DNA of 18,698 bases, taken from assembly GCA_902782875.1 (NCBI GenBank), contig CACZPE010000040.1, positions 1-18,698 on the forward strand. Reading direction: 5' to 3'. This document shows positions 6,039-13,354 of this stretch, in pieces. Every line of letters starts with the position of its first letter. The first letter of the stretch is position 1. The stretch comes from an uncultured Ruminococcus sp. GTDB lineage: Bacteria > Bacillota_A > Clostridia > Oscillospirales > Ruminococcaceae. Made by a program: the position numbers and the translations under genes. The notes under the pieces were generated by a model. The model saw nothing but the letters and a program-made list of their open reading frames with translations, did no database searches and was not told where the DNA came from.

Positions 6039-7790
6039 ATGACCATGACCGAAAGGCTTACCGATATCGCAGCAAAGGCGTTTGCAGAGGCAGGATACAC
6101 GGATGTGCCCGTAGCGGTATCATACTCCGACCGCCCCGATCTCTGCCAGTTCCAGTGCAACAGCTGTTTTGCAGCCGCAAAGCAATACAGAAAAGCTCCC
6201 TTTATGGTGGCAGACGATGTAGCGGCAGTGCTTGCAAAGAACGATCTGTTTGAAAAGGCTGAGGGTGTAAAGCCCGGCTTTATAAATCTTACCCTTACGG
6301 ACAAGGCTATCGCAGAGCTTACAGCAGAGCTCGGCAGGGATGAACACCTTGGCATCCCTCAGCTGGGCAGCGGCATGATAGTTATAGACTACGGCGGACC
6401 GAATGTTGCAAAGCCGCTCCATGTAGGCCATCTGCGCTCCGCCATTATAGGCCAGTCCCTCAAGCTCATAGCAAGAGCCTGCGGATATAAGGCTGTGGGC
6501 GATACTCATCTTGGCGACTGGGGACTCCAGATAGGTCTTGTAATAGCAGAACTGAACGAGAGGCACCCCGACTGGGCAGTGTTCTCCCCCGACTATACCG
6601 ACGGAGAAGTTCCCGAGCTGACTGCAGAGCTGCTCTCGGAGGTGTACCCTACGGCCAGCGCAAAGAGCAAGACCGACAAGGATTTTGCCGATAAGGCCCA
6701 TGCCGCAACAGTAGACCTGCAGAACCGCAGAGCGGGATATATCGCCCTGTGGAAGGAGATCATGCGCGTATCGGGCGCAGACCTCAAGGGCAACTATGAC
6801 AAGCTGAATGTGGATTTTGAATACTGGTACGGCGAGAGCGATGCCGATGCGTATATCCCCGAGCTTATGGAGATACTCGAAAAGAAGGGGCTTTCATACG
6901 AGAGCGACGGCGCACTTGTGGTAGATGTGGCAGAGGAGAGCGACAAGGCTCCCGTGCCGCCCGTTATCGTGCGCAAGTCGGACGGTTCGAGCATATATGC
7001 CACCACAGACCTTGCAACAATAATACAGCGTGTGAAGGATTTCTCCCCCGAAAAGATATGGTATGTAATAGACAACCGTCAGGAGCTTCATCTCACGCAG
7101 GTATTCCGCTGCGCGAGAAAGGCGGGTATAGTTCCTGAGGATACAGAGCTTTCTTTCCTGGGCTTCGGTACGATGAACGGCAAGGACGGCAAGCCCTACA
7201 AGACCCGTGACGGCGGAGTAATGCGCCTTTCGGATATGGTAGGCACCGTTACGGAGGCTGCTCTCTCAAGGATAGAGGAGCAGGGCAAGGTATCGGAGGA
7301 GAACAGGGAGGAATATGCCCGCAGGATAGGCGTTGCGGCTATCAAGTTCGGAGACCTTATCAACCACCGCGCAAAGGACTATATCTTTGATATGGATAAG
7401 TTCCTTTCTGCCGAGGGCAAGACAGGCGTGTACATACTCTACACCGTATCAAGGATAAACTCTATACTCCGCAAGGCATCCGAGCAGAATATGGAAATAC
7501 CCGAGAACAGCTTCGCCATATCCACGGATTCCGAGCGCGAGCTTATGCTCAGCCTCCTGGCTTCGGGCGAGAGCTGGAAGACTGCGTTTACCGAGAGGGC
7601 ACCCAGCTTTATATGTGAGAACGTGTACCAGATATGCGTAAGCTTCTCCCGCTTCTATCACGAGAACAGGATAATAGACGAGGAGGACGCTGCGAAGAGG
7701 GCGTCGCGTCTGGCACTCATCACGCTTGCACGCAGGATCATTACCGCGCATCTTGATGCACTCGGCATCGAAACTGTGGAGATGATGTAA
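6039..7790 (+). CDS. argS: Arginyl-tRNA synthetase
   Basis: This 583-residue class I synthetase attaches arginine to tRNA-Arg in the cytoplasm. It shows an N-terminal tRNA-binding domain (about 1-105), the catalytic signature PNVAKPLHVGHLRSAIIG (121-138) with the HIGH-type HVGH (128-131), and the ArgRS loop replacing KMSKS, FGTMNGKDGKPYKTRDGG (about 374-391). The C-terminal helical anticodon-binding domain ends with ITAHLDALGIETVEMM. Length fits the family (about 550-600). The start at 6039 has AAAAAGGA upstream; a second ATG two codons later is possible. It has its own promoter, and hflX follows after 42 nt with no terminator between, so the two are probably co-transcribed. Confidence 0.97.
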   Translation: MTMTERLTDIAAKAFAEAGYTDVPVAVSYSDRPDLCQFQCNSCFAAAKQYRKAPFMVADDVAAVLAKNDLFEKAEGVKPGFINLTLTDKAIAELTAELGRDEHLGIPQLGSGMIVIDYGGPNVAKPLHVGHLRSAIIGQSLKLIARACGYKAVGDTHLGDWGLQIGLVIAELNERHPDWAVFSPDYTDGEVPELTAELLSEVYPTASAKSKTDKDFADKAHAATVDLQNRRAGYIALWKEIMRVSGADLKGNYDKLNVDFEYWYGESDADAYIPELMEILEKKGLSYESDGALVVDVAEESDKAPVPPVIVRKSDGSSIYATTDLATIIQRVKDFSPEKIWYVIDNRQELHLTQVFRCARKAGIVPEDTELSFLGFGTMNGKDGKPYKTRDGGVMRLSDMVGTVTEAALSRIEEQGKVSEENREEYARRIGVAAIKFGDLINHRAKDYIFDMDKFLSAEGKTGVYILYTVSRINSILRKASEQNMEIPENSFAISTDSERELMLSLLASGESWKTAFTERAPSFICENVYQICVSFSRFYHENRIIDEEDAAKRASRLALITLARRIITAHLDALGIETVEMM

Positions 7791-7832
7791 AAAGGACGCA
7801 GTCACTTCTCTGTGTCCCGATAAGGAGATAAT

Positions 7833-9089
7833 ATGCCGGAACTTTATGACAATGAGACGGAAAAGCTGCCGAGAGCCATACTTGTGACCGTTGATACAGG
7901 CGAATTTGACGCAGAGGTATCTCTTGACGAGCTTGAGGAGCTTGCAAAGACAGCAGGCGCGGAAACGGCAGCCAAGATAATACAGAAGCGTCCGTCGCCG
8001 GATACGGCTACCTATATAGGCAGCGGCAGGCTCGATGAGCTCGCTGCGGAATCGGAAGCCCTCGGTGCGGACCTGCTGATATTTGACACCGAGCTTACCG
8101 CAAATCAGATAAAGAATATAGAGGCGGTCACGGATATACATACGATAGACCGCACCACACTGATACTTGATATATTCGCCATGCGCGCTGCCTCTGCCGA
8201 AGGCCGCATACAGGTGGAGCTGGCACAGCAGAAATACCGCCTTGCGCACCTTGCGGGAAAGGGTGTCGCCCTTTCAAGGCTCGGCGGCGGCATAGGCACA
8301 AGAGGCCCCGGTGAGACAAAGCTCGAGACCGACAGAAGACATATCCGCACAAGGATAGCGCAGCTGGAGGAAGACCTGGAGCAGATACGCCGCCACAGGG
8401 ACCTGATAAGAAAAAGACGCAAGAAGGACAACGTGCTCACAGCCGCTATAGTCGGCTACACGAACGCGGGCAAATCAACACTGCTCAACGCCCTTACCGA
8501 TGCAGGGGTACTGAGCGAGGACAAGCTCTTTGCCACTCTTGACGTAACATCCCGCGCGATACTTCTGCCCGACGGCAGGGAGGTGCTGCTTTCCGATACC
8601 GTAGGGCTCATACGCCGCCTGCCGCATAACCTTGTGGAGGCGTTCCACAGCACTCTTGAGGAAGCGGCGAACGCGGATATCATACTCAACGTGATCGACA
8701 TATCCTCCGATACCGCGGAGGAGGAGATGAGAGTTACCGAGCAGCTCCTGGCGGAGCTTGAATGTGCGGATATACCGAGGATAAGGGTGCTCAACAAATG
8801 CGACCGCCTTGCGGGAGCGGAAAATATCCCCGAGGACGGTACTACCGTGAGGATATGCGCTAAGAGCGGCGACGGCTTTGACAGGCTGCTGGAAAAGATC
8901 GCGGCAAATCTGCCCTCTGACTACAGGCGCCTGAAGCTCCTCATACCCTACAGCAGGTCGGGGCTTGTCAACGAGATCATAGAGGGCGGCGGAAAGGTAT
9001 TCTCCACCGATTATCGTGATGACGGCACACTGGTGGATGCACTGGTATCAAACAGGCTGAATGCGGATGAGCTGATATACAGAGAATGA
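7833..9089 (+). CDS. hflX: Ribosome-associated GTPase HflX
   Basis: This 418-residue protein is HflX, a GTPase that binds the 50S subunit and splits stalled ribosomes, notably under heat or antibiotic stress. The N-terminal HflX domain includes YIGSGRLDEL (61-70) and the diagnostic GGIGTRGPGETKLETDRR (152-169), followed by a charged coiled region (170-200). The GTPase domain has G1 GYTNAGKS (208-215), G3 DTVG (255-258), G4 NKCD (321-324) and a G5-like CAKSG. A short C-terminal domain ends at 418. The start at 7833 is set by AAGGAGATA immediately upstream. All nucleotide-binding motifs are intact. It lies 42 nt after argS. Confidence 0.97.
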   Translation: MPELYDNETEKLPRAILVTVDTGEFDAEVSLDELEELAKTAGAETAAKIIQKRPSPDTATYIGSGRLDELAAESEALGADLLIFDTELTANQIKNIEAVTDIHTIDRTTLILDIFAMRAASAEGRIQVELAQQKYRLAHLAGKGVALSRLGGGIGTRGPGETKLETDRRHIRTRIAQLEEDLEQIRRHRDLIRKRRKKDNVLTAAIVGYTNAGKSTLLNALTDAGVLSEDKLFATLDVTSRAILLPDGREVLLSDTVGLIRRLPHNLVEAFHSTLEEAANADIILNVIDISSDTAEEEMRVTEQLLAELECADIPRIRVLNKCDRLAGAENIPEDGTTVRICAKSGDGFDRLLEKIAANLPSDYRRLKLLIPYSRSGLVNEIIEGGGKVFSTDYRDDGTLVDALVSNRLNADELIYRE

Positions 9090-9122
9090 TCCCCGCAGGG
9101 GATGCAGATGACGGAGGTGCCT

Positions 9123-9569
9123 ATGAGTGCTATACTTGCTCTGCTTATAATATTCCTGATAATGTGGATCCTGGGCGTTGACATACATATAATATTCGGC
9201 ATAATCCTCGGTATCATGGGGCTTGTGGTGCTGGTGACGATGATATTCTTCATCGTGTTCAGGATAAAGCTTATCGGCGCCAAGCGCGTGAAGGCGCAGT
9301 TTGTCCGTTTCGGGCAGAACAAGTGGGGACGGTATGATGTGGCGTTCTATAAGATAGACGACAAGGAATACGAGAATGTGTTCCCCTGCGAATTCGCGAT
9401 GCGCGATATGCTTTACCGCACGGACAGGGAGACTAAGGTGTGCCTTACCAAGAAGGGCCTGGTCTATGACCTGAATGCCGAGATATGCTGCCGCGCGGGA
9501 TTTGTGATATCCCTTATGGTCATTGCCGCAGTGGTATATACCCTGTCAAAGCAGGGTTGGATGATATAA
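9123..9569 (+). CDS. Small membrane protein of unknown function
   Basis: I do not recognise this 148-residue protein. It begins with two closely packed hydrophobic helices (about 2-20 and 23-48, rich in Ile, Leu, Met). A soluble, charged section (about 50-125) contains RFGQNKWGRYDVAFYKIDDK and two short Cys sites (FPCEF and ICCRAGF), and a final helix spans about 128-142. The ATG at 9123 is chosen because GGAGGTG lies 5 nt upstream; an ATG seven codons earlier has no ribosome site. It follows hflX by 33 nt and is probably the last gene of the argS transcript. No clear terminator follows. Confidence 0.7.
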   Translation: MSAILALLIIFLIMWILGVDIHIIFGIILGIMGLVVLVTMIFFIVFRIKLIGAKRVKAQFVRFGQNKWGRYDVAFYKIDDKEYENVFPCEFAMRDMLYRTDRETKVCLTKKGLVYDLNAEICCRAGFVISLMVIAAVVYTLSKQGWMI

Positions 9570-9750
9570 AACAGCCTGTGTAAGATACCGCGCGAATGTC
9601 AGAAGTCCGTGAAAACGCGATCGTGTATATTATTCGGCGCATTATACATAATGTATATTTTGTATCATATCCTGCCCTTATACATATACTGTCCATGTGC
9701 TTTTTGTACAAAATGTATTTATATTGGTAAAAAAATGAGTAAATTTGCCA
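9570..9750 (+). promoter_or_regulatory. AT-rich upstream region with repeated ATACAT/TGTACAAAA motifs
   Basis: No gene is visible. It holds an inverted repeat, TATACAT (9643-9649) with ATGTATA (9651-9657), then TATACATATACT (9679-9690) and TGTACAAAA (9705-9713). The last two strings also occur, in the same order, upstream of the other secreted-protein gene (4748-4759 and 4779-4787). They may be activator or repressor sites, or chance in AT-rich DNA. Confidence 0.4.
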
Positions 9751-9779
9751 TTGATTTTTCTGCTGAAATATGGTAAAAT
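9751..9779 (+). promoter_or_regulatory. Extended -10 promoter for the Tyr-rich secreted protein
   Basis: TTGATT (9751-9756) and TAAAAT (9774-9779) are separated by 17 bp, with an extended TG at 9771-9772. The leader would be about 120 nt. The same hexamer pair and spacing recur at 11867-11895. Confidence 0.72.
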
Positions 9780-9838
9780 ATCACCGTATAGGAGAAAGTC
9801 TGTCAGAAGGTATGCTGTAAAAGCGCCTTATGACGGAT

Positions 9839-9858
9839 GCTGTGATATAGTTCACAGC
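9839..9858 (+). other. Leader hairpin of the Tyr-rich secreted protein mRNA
   Basis: GCTGTGA (9839-9845) pairs perfectly with TCACAGC (9852-9858) around a 6-nt loop. No T-run follows. The ribosome site AAAGGAAG lies just upstream of the ATG at 9905. The placement resembles the leader hairpins at 4891-4950. Confidence 0.5.
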
Positions 9859-9904
9859 TTTATGCAGCTTCAGATCATTATTCATAAACGAAAGGAAGAT
9901 CAGA

Positions 9905-11539
9905 ATGAACAAGAGAAAGATAGCAGCTATCGCTGCAGCAGCAGTGATCACCGCACAGTTTGCGGGCGCAAGCGTATTTGCTGCCGATGCAACAAAGACC
10001 TATTATGTAAGCAACGGTGTGTATTATGAGGATCCCTCCAGCGCAAGAGCTGCAAGCAACGGCTCCACATGGACTGATACCGTTTCCGGTTCCAGCGTTC
10101 CCAGCAATGCAACACTCGTTTACTATTCCATCAGAACAGGCAAGTTCTACTCCAGCGATTCCGCTGCAGTACTCGACGGCGCTAACGATGCTACCGTAGC
10201 ATACCGTCTCCCCTCTTCCAACATCAATGTATATGACTATAACAAGACCTCTTCCGGCTCTTATGTAGTTTCAGGCGCTACCACAGGCTCTTCTTCCACA
10301 AGAAGCGCAAGCTATCCCTTCTACAGCAGCCGCACAGGCCTTTACTATCCTACATACAGCGATGCCCTCTATGCTTCCGGCAACAACGGCTCGTATGTAT
10401 ATGACTACAGATATTATTACAGCAACAACTATGCTTACGGCTGGTACAGCTCCCTCACAGGCCAGTACTATTCCACAAGAGAGAGCGCACTTGCAGCTTC
10501 CGGCTGGAACGGTGACTATGTATTTTACAGAGGCTACAACTACTACGGCACCAACAGCGTTGTTGTAAACAAGAAGGGCGAGCTCTACTACTCCACCAAG
10601 ACCCAGACTTATTTTGCTGACTATGCAAGCGCACTCGCTGCATCCAACGGCAACGCAAGCCAGGTTCAGGATGTAGGTTATATAGCTGATTCCGTTCCTC
10701 GTTCCCAGGGCTCTTACTACAGCTCTCACACCAACTCCTACTATCCCAACTATGCTTCTGCTCTCTATGCTTCCAACTATGAGAAGGGCAAGGTTTCTTA
10801 TGTAGGCGGCGGCACAGCTACAAGCGTTACACCTGTATATTCTCCCTATGACTACTACTACAGAAGCGGCAGCGGATACTGGGTAAACGGTGTATACTAT
10901 CCTTATGCAACAGGCACACTCATAGATCCTTACTATGCTTATTACACCCAGAAGCAGGCTCAGCAGAAGAAGGAAAAGGAAACCGTTACTGTTGAGACCG
11001 TTAAGGAAGGTACTCCTTATGTATACGAGTCCAAGAAGTATGCAGGCTGGAGCACTATCGTTAAGTATGTAAACAACGCTAAGAAGGGCGCTACCGTCAA
11101 TGTAAACATGAACGGCAGCTACGTTATCGACAGCTCTCTGCTCAAGGCTATCAAGGGCAAGAACGTAAACGTACGCTTCATCCTTCCCAACGGCGTAAAG
11201 TGGACAATCAACGGTACTGATGTTACATCCACTTCCGATATGAACATCTACACCGAGTACAACATCAACTACATCCCCGATACTCTCGTATCCAAGGCTG
11301 CCAAGGGCGGCAAGACCAAGGCTGAGATCGGCGTTACAACAAGCTTTGACAAGCTCGCTGCTGCTTCTCAGGTTACCGTAAAGTTCTCCTCCAAGAGAGC
11401 AGGTCTCGTTGCTACTGCTTATCGTTATGATCTGAGCACAGGCACTCTCAAGGGTGTAGCAAAGACTACCGTAGCTAAGGACGGTTCCGCAACATTCACC
11501 ATCACTTCCGGCGGTCCTTACCTCGTAGTACTCAAGTAA
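9905..11539 (+). CDS. Secreted Tyr/Ser-rich repeat protein
   Basis: This 544-residue protein has a signal peptide, MNKRK plus an Ala-rich core, with a predicted cut after ASVFA (residue 26). The mature part is very rich in Tyr, Ser, Asn and Ala. Six copies of a roughly 20-residue unit, approximately YYSxxTGxYYxxYxxALxAS, start at about residues 33, 73, 139, 180, 228 and 271. A Tyr-rich segment (311-347) and a short Lys/Gln/Glu hinge (349-360) lead to a C-terminal predicted beta domain (about 380-544) resembling the protein at 4972. Codon use is narrow, suggesting high expression. No catalytic motif, SLH, LPxTG, dockerin or known carbohydrate-binding module was recognised. A surface or matrix protein, perhaps binding polysaccharide through aromatic residues, is an inference. 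The start has AAAGGAAG upstream. Confidence 0.8.
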   Translation: MNKRKIAAIAAAAVITAQFAGASVFAADATKTYYVSNGVYYEDPSSARAASNGSTWTDTVSGSSVPSNATLVYYSIRTGKFYSSDSAAVLDGANDATVAYRLPSSNINVYDYNKTSSGSYVVSGATTGSSSTRSASYPFYSSRTGLYYPTYSDALYASGNNGSYVYDYRYYYSNNYAYGWYSSLTGQYYSTRESALAASGWNGDYVFYRGYNYYGTNSVVVNKKGELYYSTKTQTYFADYASALAASNGNASQVQDVGYIADSVPRSQGSYYSSHTNSYYPNYASALYASNYEKGKVSYVGGGTATSVTPVYSPYDYYYRSGSGYWVNGVYYPYATGTLIDPYYAYYTQKQAQQKKEKETVTVETVKEGTPYVYESKKYAGWSTIVKYVNNAKKGATVNVNMNGSYVIDSSLLKAIKGKNVNVRFILPNGVKWTINGTDVTSTSDMNIYTEYNINYIPDTLVSKAAKGGKTKAEIGVTTSFDKLAAASQVTVKFSSKRAGLVATAYRYDLSTGTLKGVAKTTVAKDGSATFTITSGGPYLVVLK

Positions 11540-11572
11540 TCAGTAAAATACACTGCTCATGAGAGCATGATC

Positions 11573-11669
11573 ACACCCCGTCCATCGGACATACCGATCG
11601 GCGCATATAGTACAGTCGTATTGATATGGCGCTCGCTCCGTACATGGCTGATTGGGCGGGGTGTTTTTT
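11573..11669 (+). terminator. Terminator with a structured 68-nt loop, possible small RNA
   Basis: ACACCCCGTCCA (11573-11584) pairs with the region 11653-11664 as a 12-bp helix with one G-T wobble, directly followed by the T-run 11664-11669. Between the arms lie a short hairpin, TCGG (11585-11588) with CCGA (11594-11597), and a longer one (11601-11632) built from GCGC/GCGC, ATAT/ATAT and TAC/GTA pairs with small bulges. It probably ends the secreted-protein transcript. The long structured loop is unusual for an intrinsic terminator and could make a stable 3' RNA fragment. Confidence 0.6.
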
Positions 11670-11686
11670 GAAAAAGGCGTGATAGA

Positions 11687-11815
11687 ATGTTTGATAATGC
11701 GGTAATATTGCTTGGCAACACACCTGTCGGCACATATATACTCATAGCTGTGATAGCAGGCGTTGTCGTGCTCGGCACGGTGATCGCAGGGCTGATCACA
11801 AAGAAGAAAAAATAG
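11687..11815 (+). CDS. Predicted 42-residue single-helix membrane protein
   Basis: A short open frame encodes 42 residues: MFDNAVILLGNTPVGTY, a hydrophobic helix at about 16-38 made of Ile, Val, Ala, Leu and Gly, and a terminal KKKK. The upstream in-frame stop is TGA at 11669-11671, so ATG 11687 is the only usual start; AAAAAGG (11671-11677) lies 9 nt upstream. The polar stretch with PVGT, hydrophobic helix and Lys tail resemble a detached sortase-type sorting signal, but no exact LPxTG-like motif is present, so a free-standing membrane peptide is equally possible. It sits between the terminator at 11669 and the SPFH promoter. No clear promoter of its own was found, so it may depend on read-through. 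Confidence 0.5.
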   Translation: MFDNAVILLGNTPVGTYILIAVIAGVVVLGTVIAGLITKKKK

Positions 11816-11849
11816 CATTTACAGATTAGATTCTGATTAAAATCAGCTT

Positions 11850-11875
11850 AAAAATCAAAATGAACATTGATTTTT
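11850..11875. other. Inverted repeat overlapping the SPFH promoter
   Basis: AAAAATCAA (11850-11858) and TTGATTTTT (11867-11875) form a perfect 9-bp inverted repeat around 8 nt. Its right arm contains the -35 box of the SPFH promoter. A smaller repeat, CTGATT (11833-11838) with AATCAG (11841-11846), lies just upstream. It may be an A/T-rich terminator for the small ORF, an operator, or both. Confidence 0.5.
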
Positions 11876-11895
11876 GCGCTTTTTTATGCTAAAAT
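11867..11895 (+). promoter_or_regulatory. Extended -10 promoter for the SPFH gene cluster
   Basis: TTGATT (11867-11872) and TAAAAT (11890-11895) are separated by 17 bp, with an extended TG at 11887-11888. The start near 11902 gives a leader of about 62 nt. It looks like a housekeeping promoter rather than the sigma-W type used for ydjFGHI in B. subtilis. Confidence 0.75.
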
Positions 11896-11963
11896 GATGA
11901 ATGTCGGGGGAAACTCCGCTAAATTCTGAATTATAATATCATATATTTAGGAGGGCTATTATT

Positions 11964-13223
11964 ATGGGACTTATTGCTGCTGCTGTATCATCAGTATCGG
12001 GTACTCTCAAGGATTCGTGGAAGGAAGTCATTGAACCCGCTGACATGAGCGAGTCTACTCTTCTGGTCAGGGGCGTTGCTGCAAGAAAGGGCGGCTCCAA
12101 CACAAAGGGCACATCCGATTTCGTATCGAACGGCTCTGTTATCCATGTTTATCCGAATACCCTCATGCTTCTCGTTGACGGTGGCAAGATCGTTGACTAT
12201 TGCGCAGAAGAGGGCTACTACGAGGTCAATAATTCCTCTGCTCCCTCGCTCTTCAACGGTGAGTTCAAGGAAACTCTCAAGGATACCTGGAAGCGTTTCC
12301 AGTTCGGCGGCGTGCCTTCCCAGAAGCAGCTGGTATACTATGTGAATACTGCTGAGATAAAGGGCATCAAGTTCGGCACAAGAAATCCCGTTAACTATTT
12401 CGATAACTTCTACAATGCAGAGCTCTTCCTGCGCGCTCACGGCACATACTCCATAAAGATCGCAGATCCTCTGAAGTTCTATGCAGAATTTGCTCCCAAG
12501 GGCACCGACAGGATAGATGCTAAGAATCTTTCCGATCAGCTCTATTCGGAGTTCATGGATGCTCTTCAGTCTGCTATCAACCAGATGTCCGTTGACGGCG
12601 TAAGGATCTCTCAGATCACTTCCAAGTCCAGAGAGCTCTCCAAGTATATGTCCACCACTCTCGATGAGGACTGGAACGAGCTCAGAGGTATCGAGGTATG
12701 CTCTGTAGGTATCGCTTCCATAAGCTATGATGATGAATCCAAGGAACTCATCAATCTGCGCAACAAGGGCGCTATGATGAGCGATCCTTCTGTAAGAGAG
12801 GGCTTTGTTCAGACCTCTGTTGCTCAGGGCATACAGGCAGCCGGCTCCAATACCGCCGGTGCAGGCAATGCTTTCATGGGCGTCGGCATGGGCATGAACA
12901 TGGCAGGCGGCTTTATGCAGAGCGCATCTCAGACCAACGCTGCGCTTATGCAGCAGCAGGCTGCAGCTCAGGCTGCACAGACCCTTGCACAGAACGGCTG
13001 GACCTGCTCCTGCGGTACTGTAAACCAGGGCAATTTCTGCTCAGGATGCGGCAAGCCCAAGCCTCAGCCCGCAGCAGGCTGGACTTGTGAATGCGGCACC
13101 GTAAATCAGGGCAACTTCTGCTCGGGATGCGGCAAGCCCAAGCCCGCAGCAGGCTGGACCTGCTCCTGCGGCACTGTAAATCAGGGTAATTTCTGCTCAG
13201 GCTGCGGTAAGCCCAGAGCATAA
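11964..13223 (+). CDS. SPFH-domain protein with three C-terminal zinc ribbons (YdjI-like)
   Basis: This 419-residue protein resembles the YdjI family (SPFH/Band 7 proteins sometimes labelled 'virion core protein'). The N-terminal and SPFH part (about 1-275) includes STLLVRGVAARKGGSNTKGT, FNGEFKETLKDTWKRFQFGG and LRAHGTYSIKIADPLKFYAE. A Gly/Met/Ala/Gln-rich flexible segment follows (about 276-340). Three nearly identical zinc ribbons, each CxCGTVNQGNFCSGCGK, start at about 345, 372 and 397. There is no membrane helix, so recruitment to the membrane by partners is likely. In B. subtilis, YdjI is needed to link PspA to the membrane and works with YdjG and YdjH; the next two genes here are their counterparts. 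The start at 11964 has AGGAGGG 8 nt upstream. Codon use suggests good expression. Confidence 0.88.
   Translation: MGLIAAAVSSVSGTLKDSWKEVIEPADMSESTLLVRGVAARKGGSNTKGTSDFVSNGSVIHVYPNTLMLLVDGGKIVDYCAEEGYYEVNNSSAPSLFNGEFKETLKDTWKRFQFGGVPSQKQLVYYVNTAEIKGIKFGTRNPVNYFDNFYNAELFLRAHGTYSIKIADPLKFYAEFAPKGTDRIDAKNLSDQLYSEFMDALQSAINQMSVDGVRISQITSKSRELSKYMSTTLDEDWNELRGIEVCSVGIASISYDDESKELINLRNKGAMMSDPSVREGFVQTSVAQGIQAAGSNTAGAGNAFMGVGMGMNMAGGFMQSASQTNAALMQQQAAAQAAQTLAQNGWTCSCGTVNQGNFCSGCGKPKPQPAAGWTCECGTVNQGNFCSGCGKPKPAAGWTCSCGTVNQGNFCSGCGKPRA
12996..13220 (+). repeat. Three tandem in-frame repeats encoding zinc ribbons
   Basis: Three units, at 12996-13076, 13077-13151 and 13152-13220, encode near-identical ribbons separated by PKPQPAA and PKPAA linkers. 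The high nucleotide similarity, including shared codons, points to recent duplication or gene conversion. Copy number may vary between strains. Confidence 0.85.
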
Positions 13224-13233
13224 CAGAACGGTA

Positions 13234-13264
13234 TTGTGCTCACCCATAGTACGGGTGAGCACAA
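13234..13264 (+). other. Perfect 12-bp hairpin after the SPFH gene
   Basis: TTGTGCTCACCC (13234-13245) pairs perfectly with GGGTGAGCACAA (13253-13264) around a 7-nt loop. There is no T-run after it, so it is not a standard terminator. It may be an mRNA processing or stabilising element that lets the SPFH gene be expressed more than the genes downstream. Confidence 0.65.
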
Positions 13265-13283
13265 ATCACCGTGATACAAGGCT

Positions 13284-13324
13284 CTGATCAGAGGTCATGA
13301 TCCCTGTGCCAAGAGGTCATGACC
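13284..13324. promoter_or_regulatory. Palindromes and a 22-bp-spaced direct repeat before the zinc-ribbon gene
   Basis: AGAGGTCATGA occurs at 13290-13300 and again at 13312-13322, exactly 22 bp apart (about two helical turns). The second copy lies within the perfect palindrome GGTCATGACC (13315-13324), the first within the near-palindrome GGTCATGATC (13293-13302), and CTGATCAG (13284-13291) is a third palindrome. The arrangement looks like a dimeric-regulator site. No convincing promoter was found next to it. Confidence 0.45.
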
Positions 13325-13354
13325 TGTGATGAAAGCCGTATATGGGGGTAAAAG

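Noticed and set aside
5888..6355. Minus-strand open frame through repeat copy 2
   Set aside because: It runs antisense into argS, lacks a ribosome site and has low-complexity Ser/Ala composition.
10271..10729. 152-codon minus-strand open frame in the Tyr-rich gene
   Set aside because: It is antisense to the repeat region; Val/Ala/Cys-rich output results from the reverse reading of Tyr and Ser codons.
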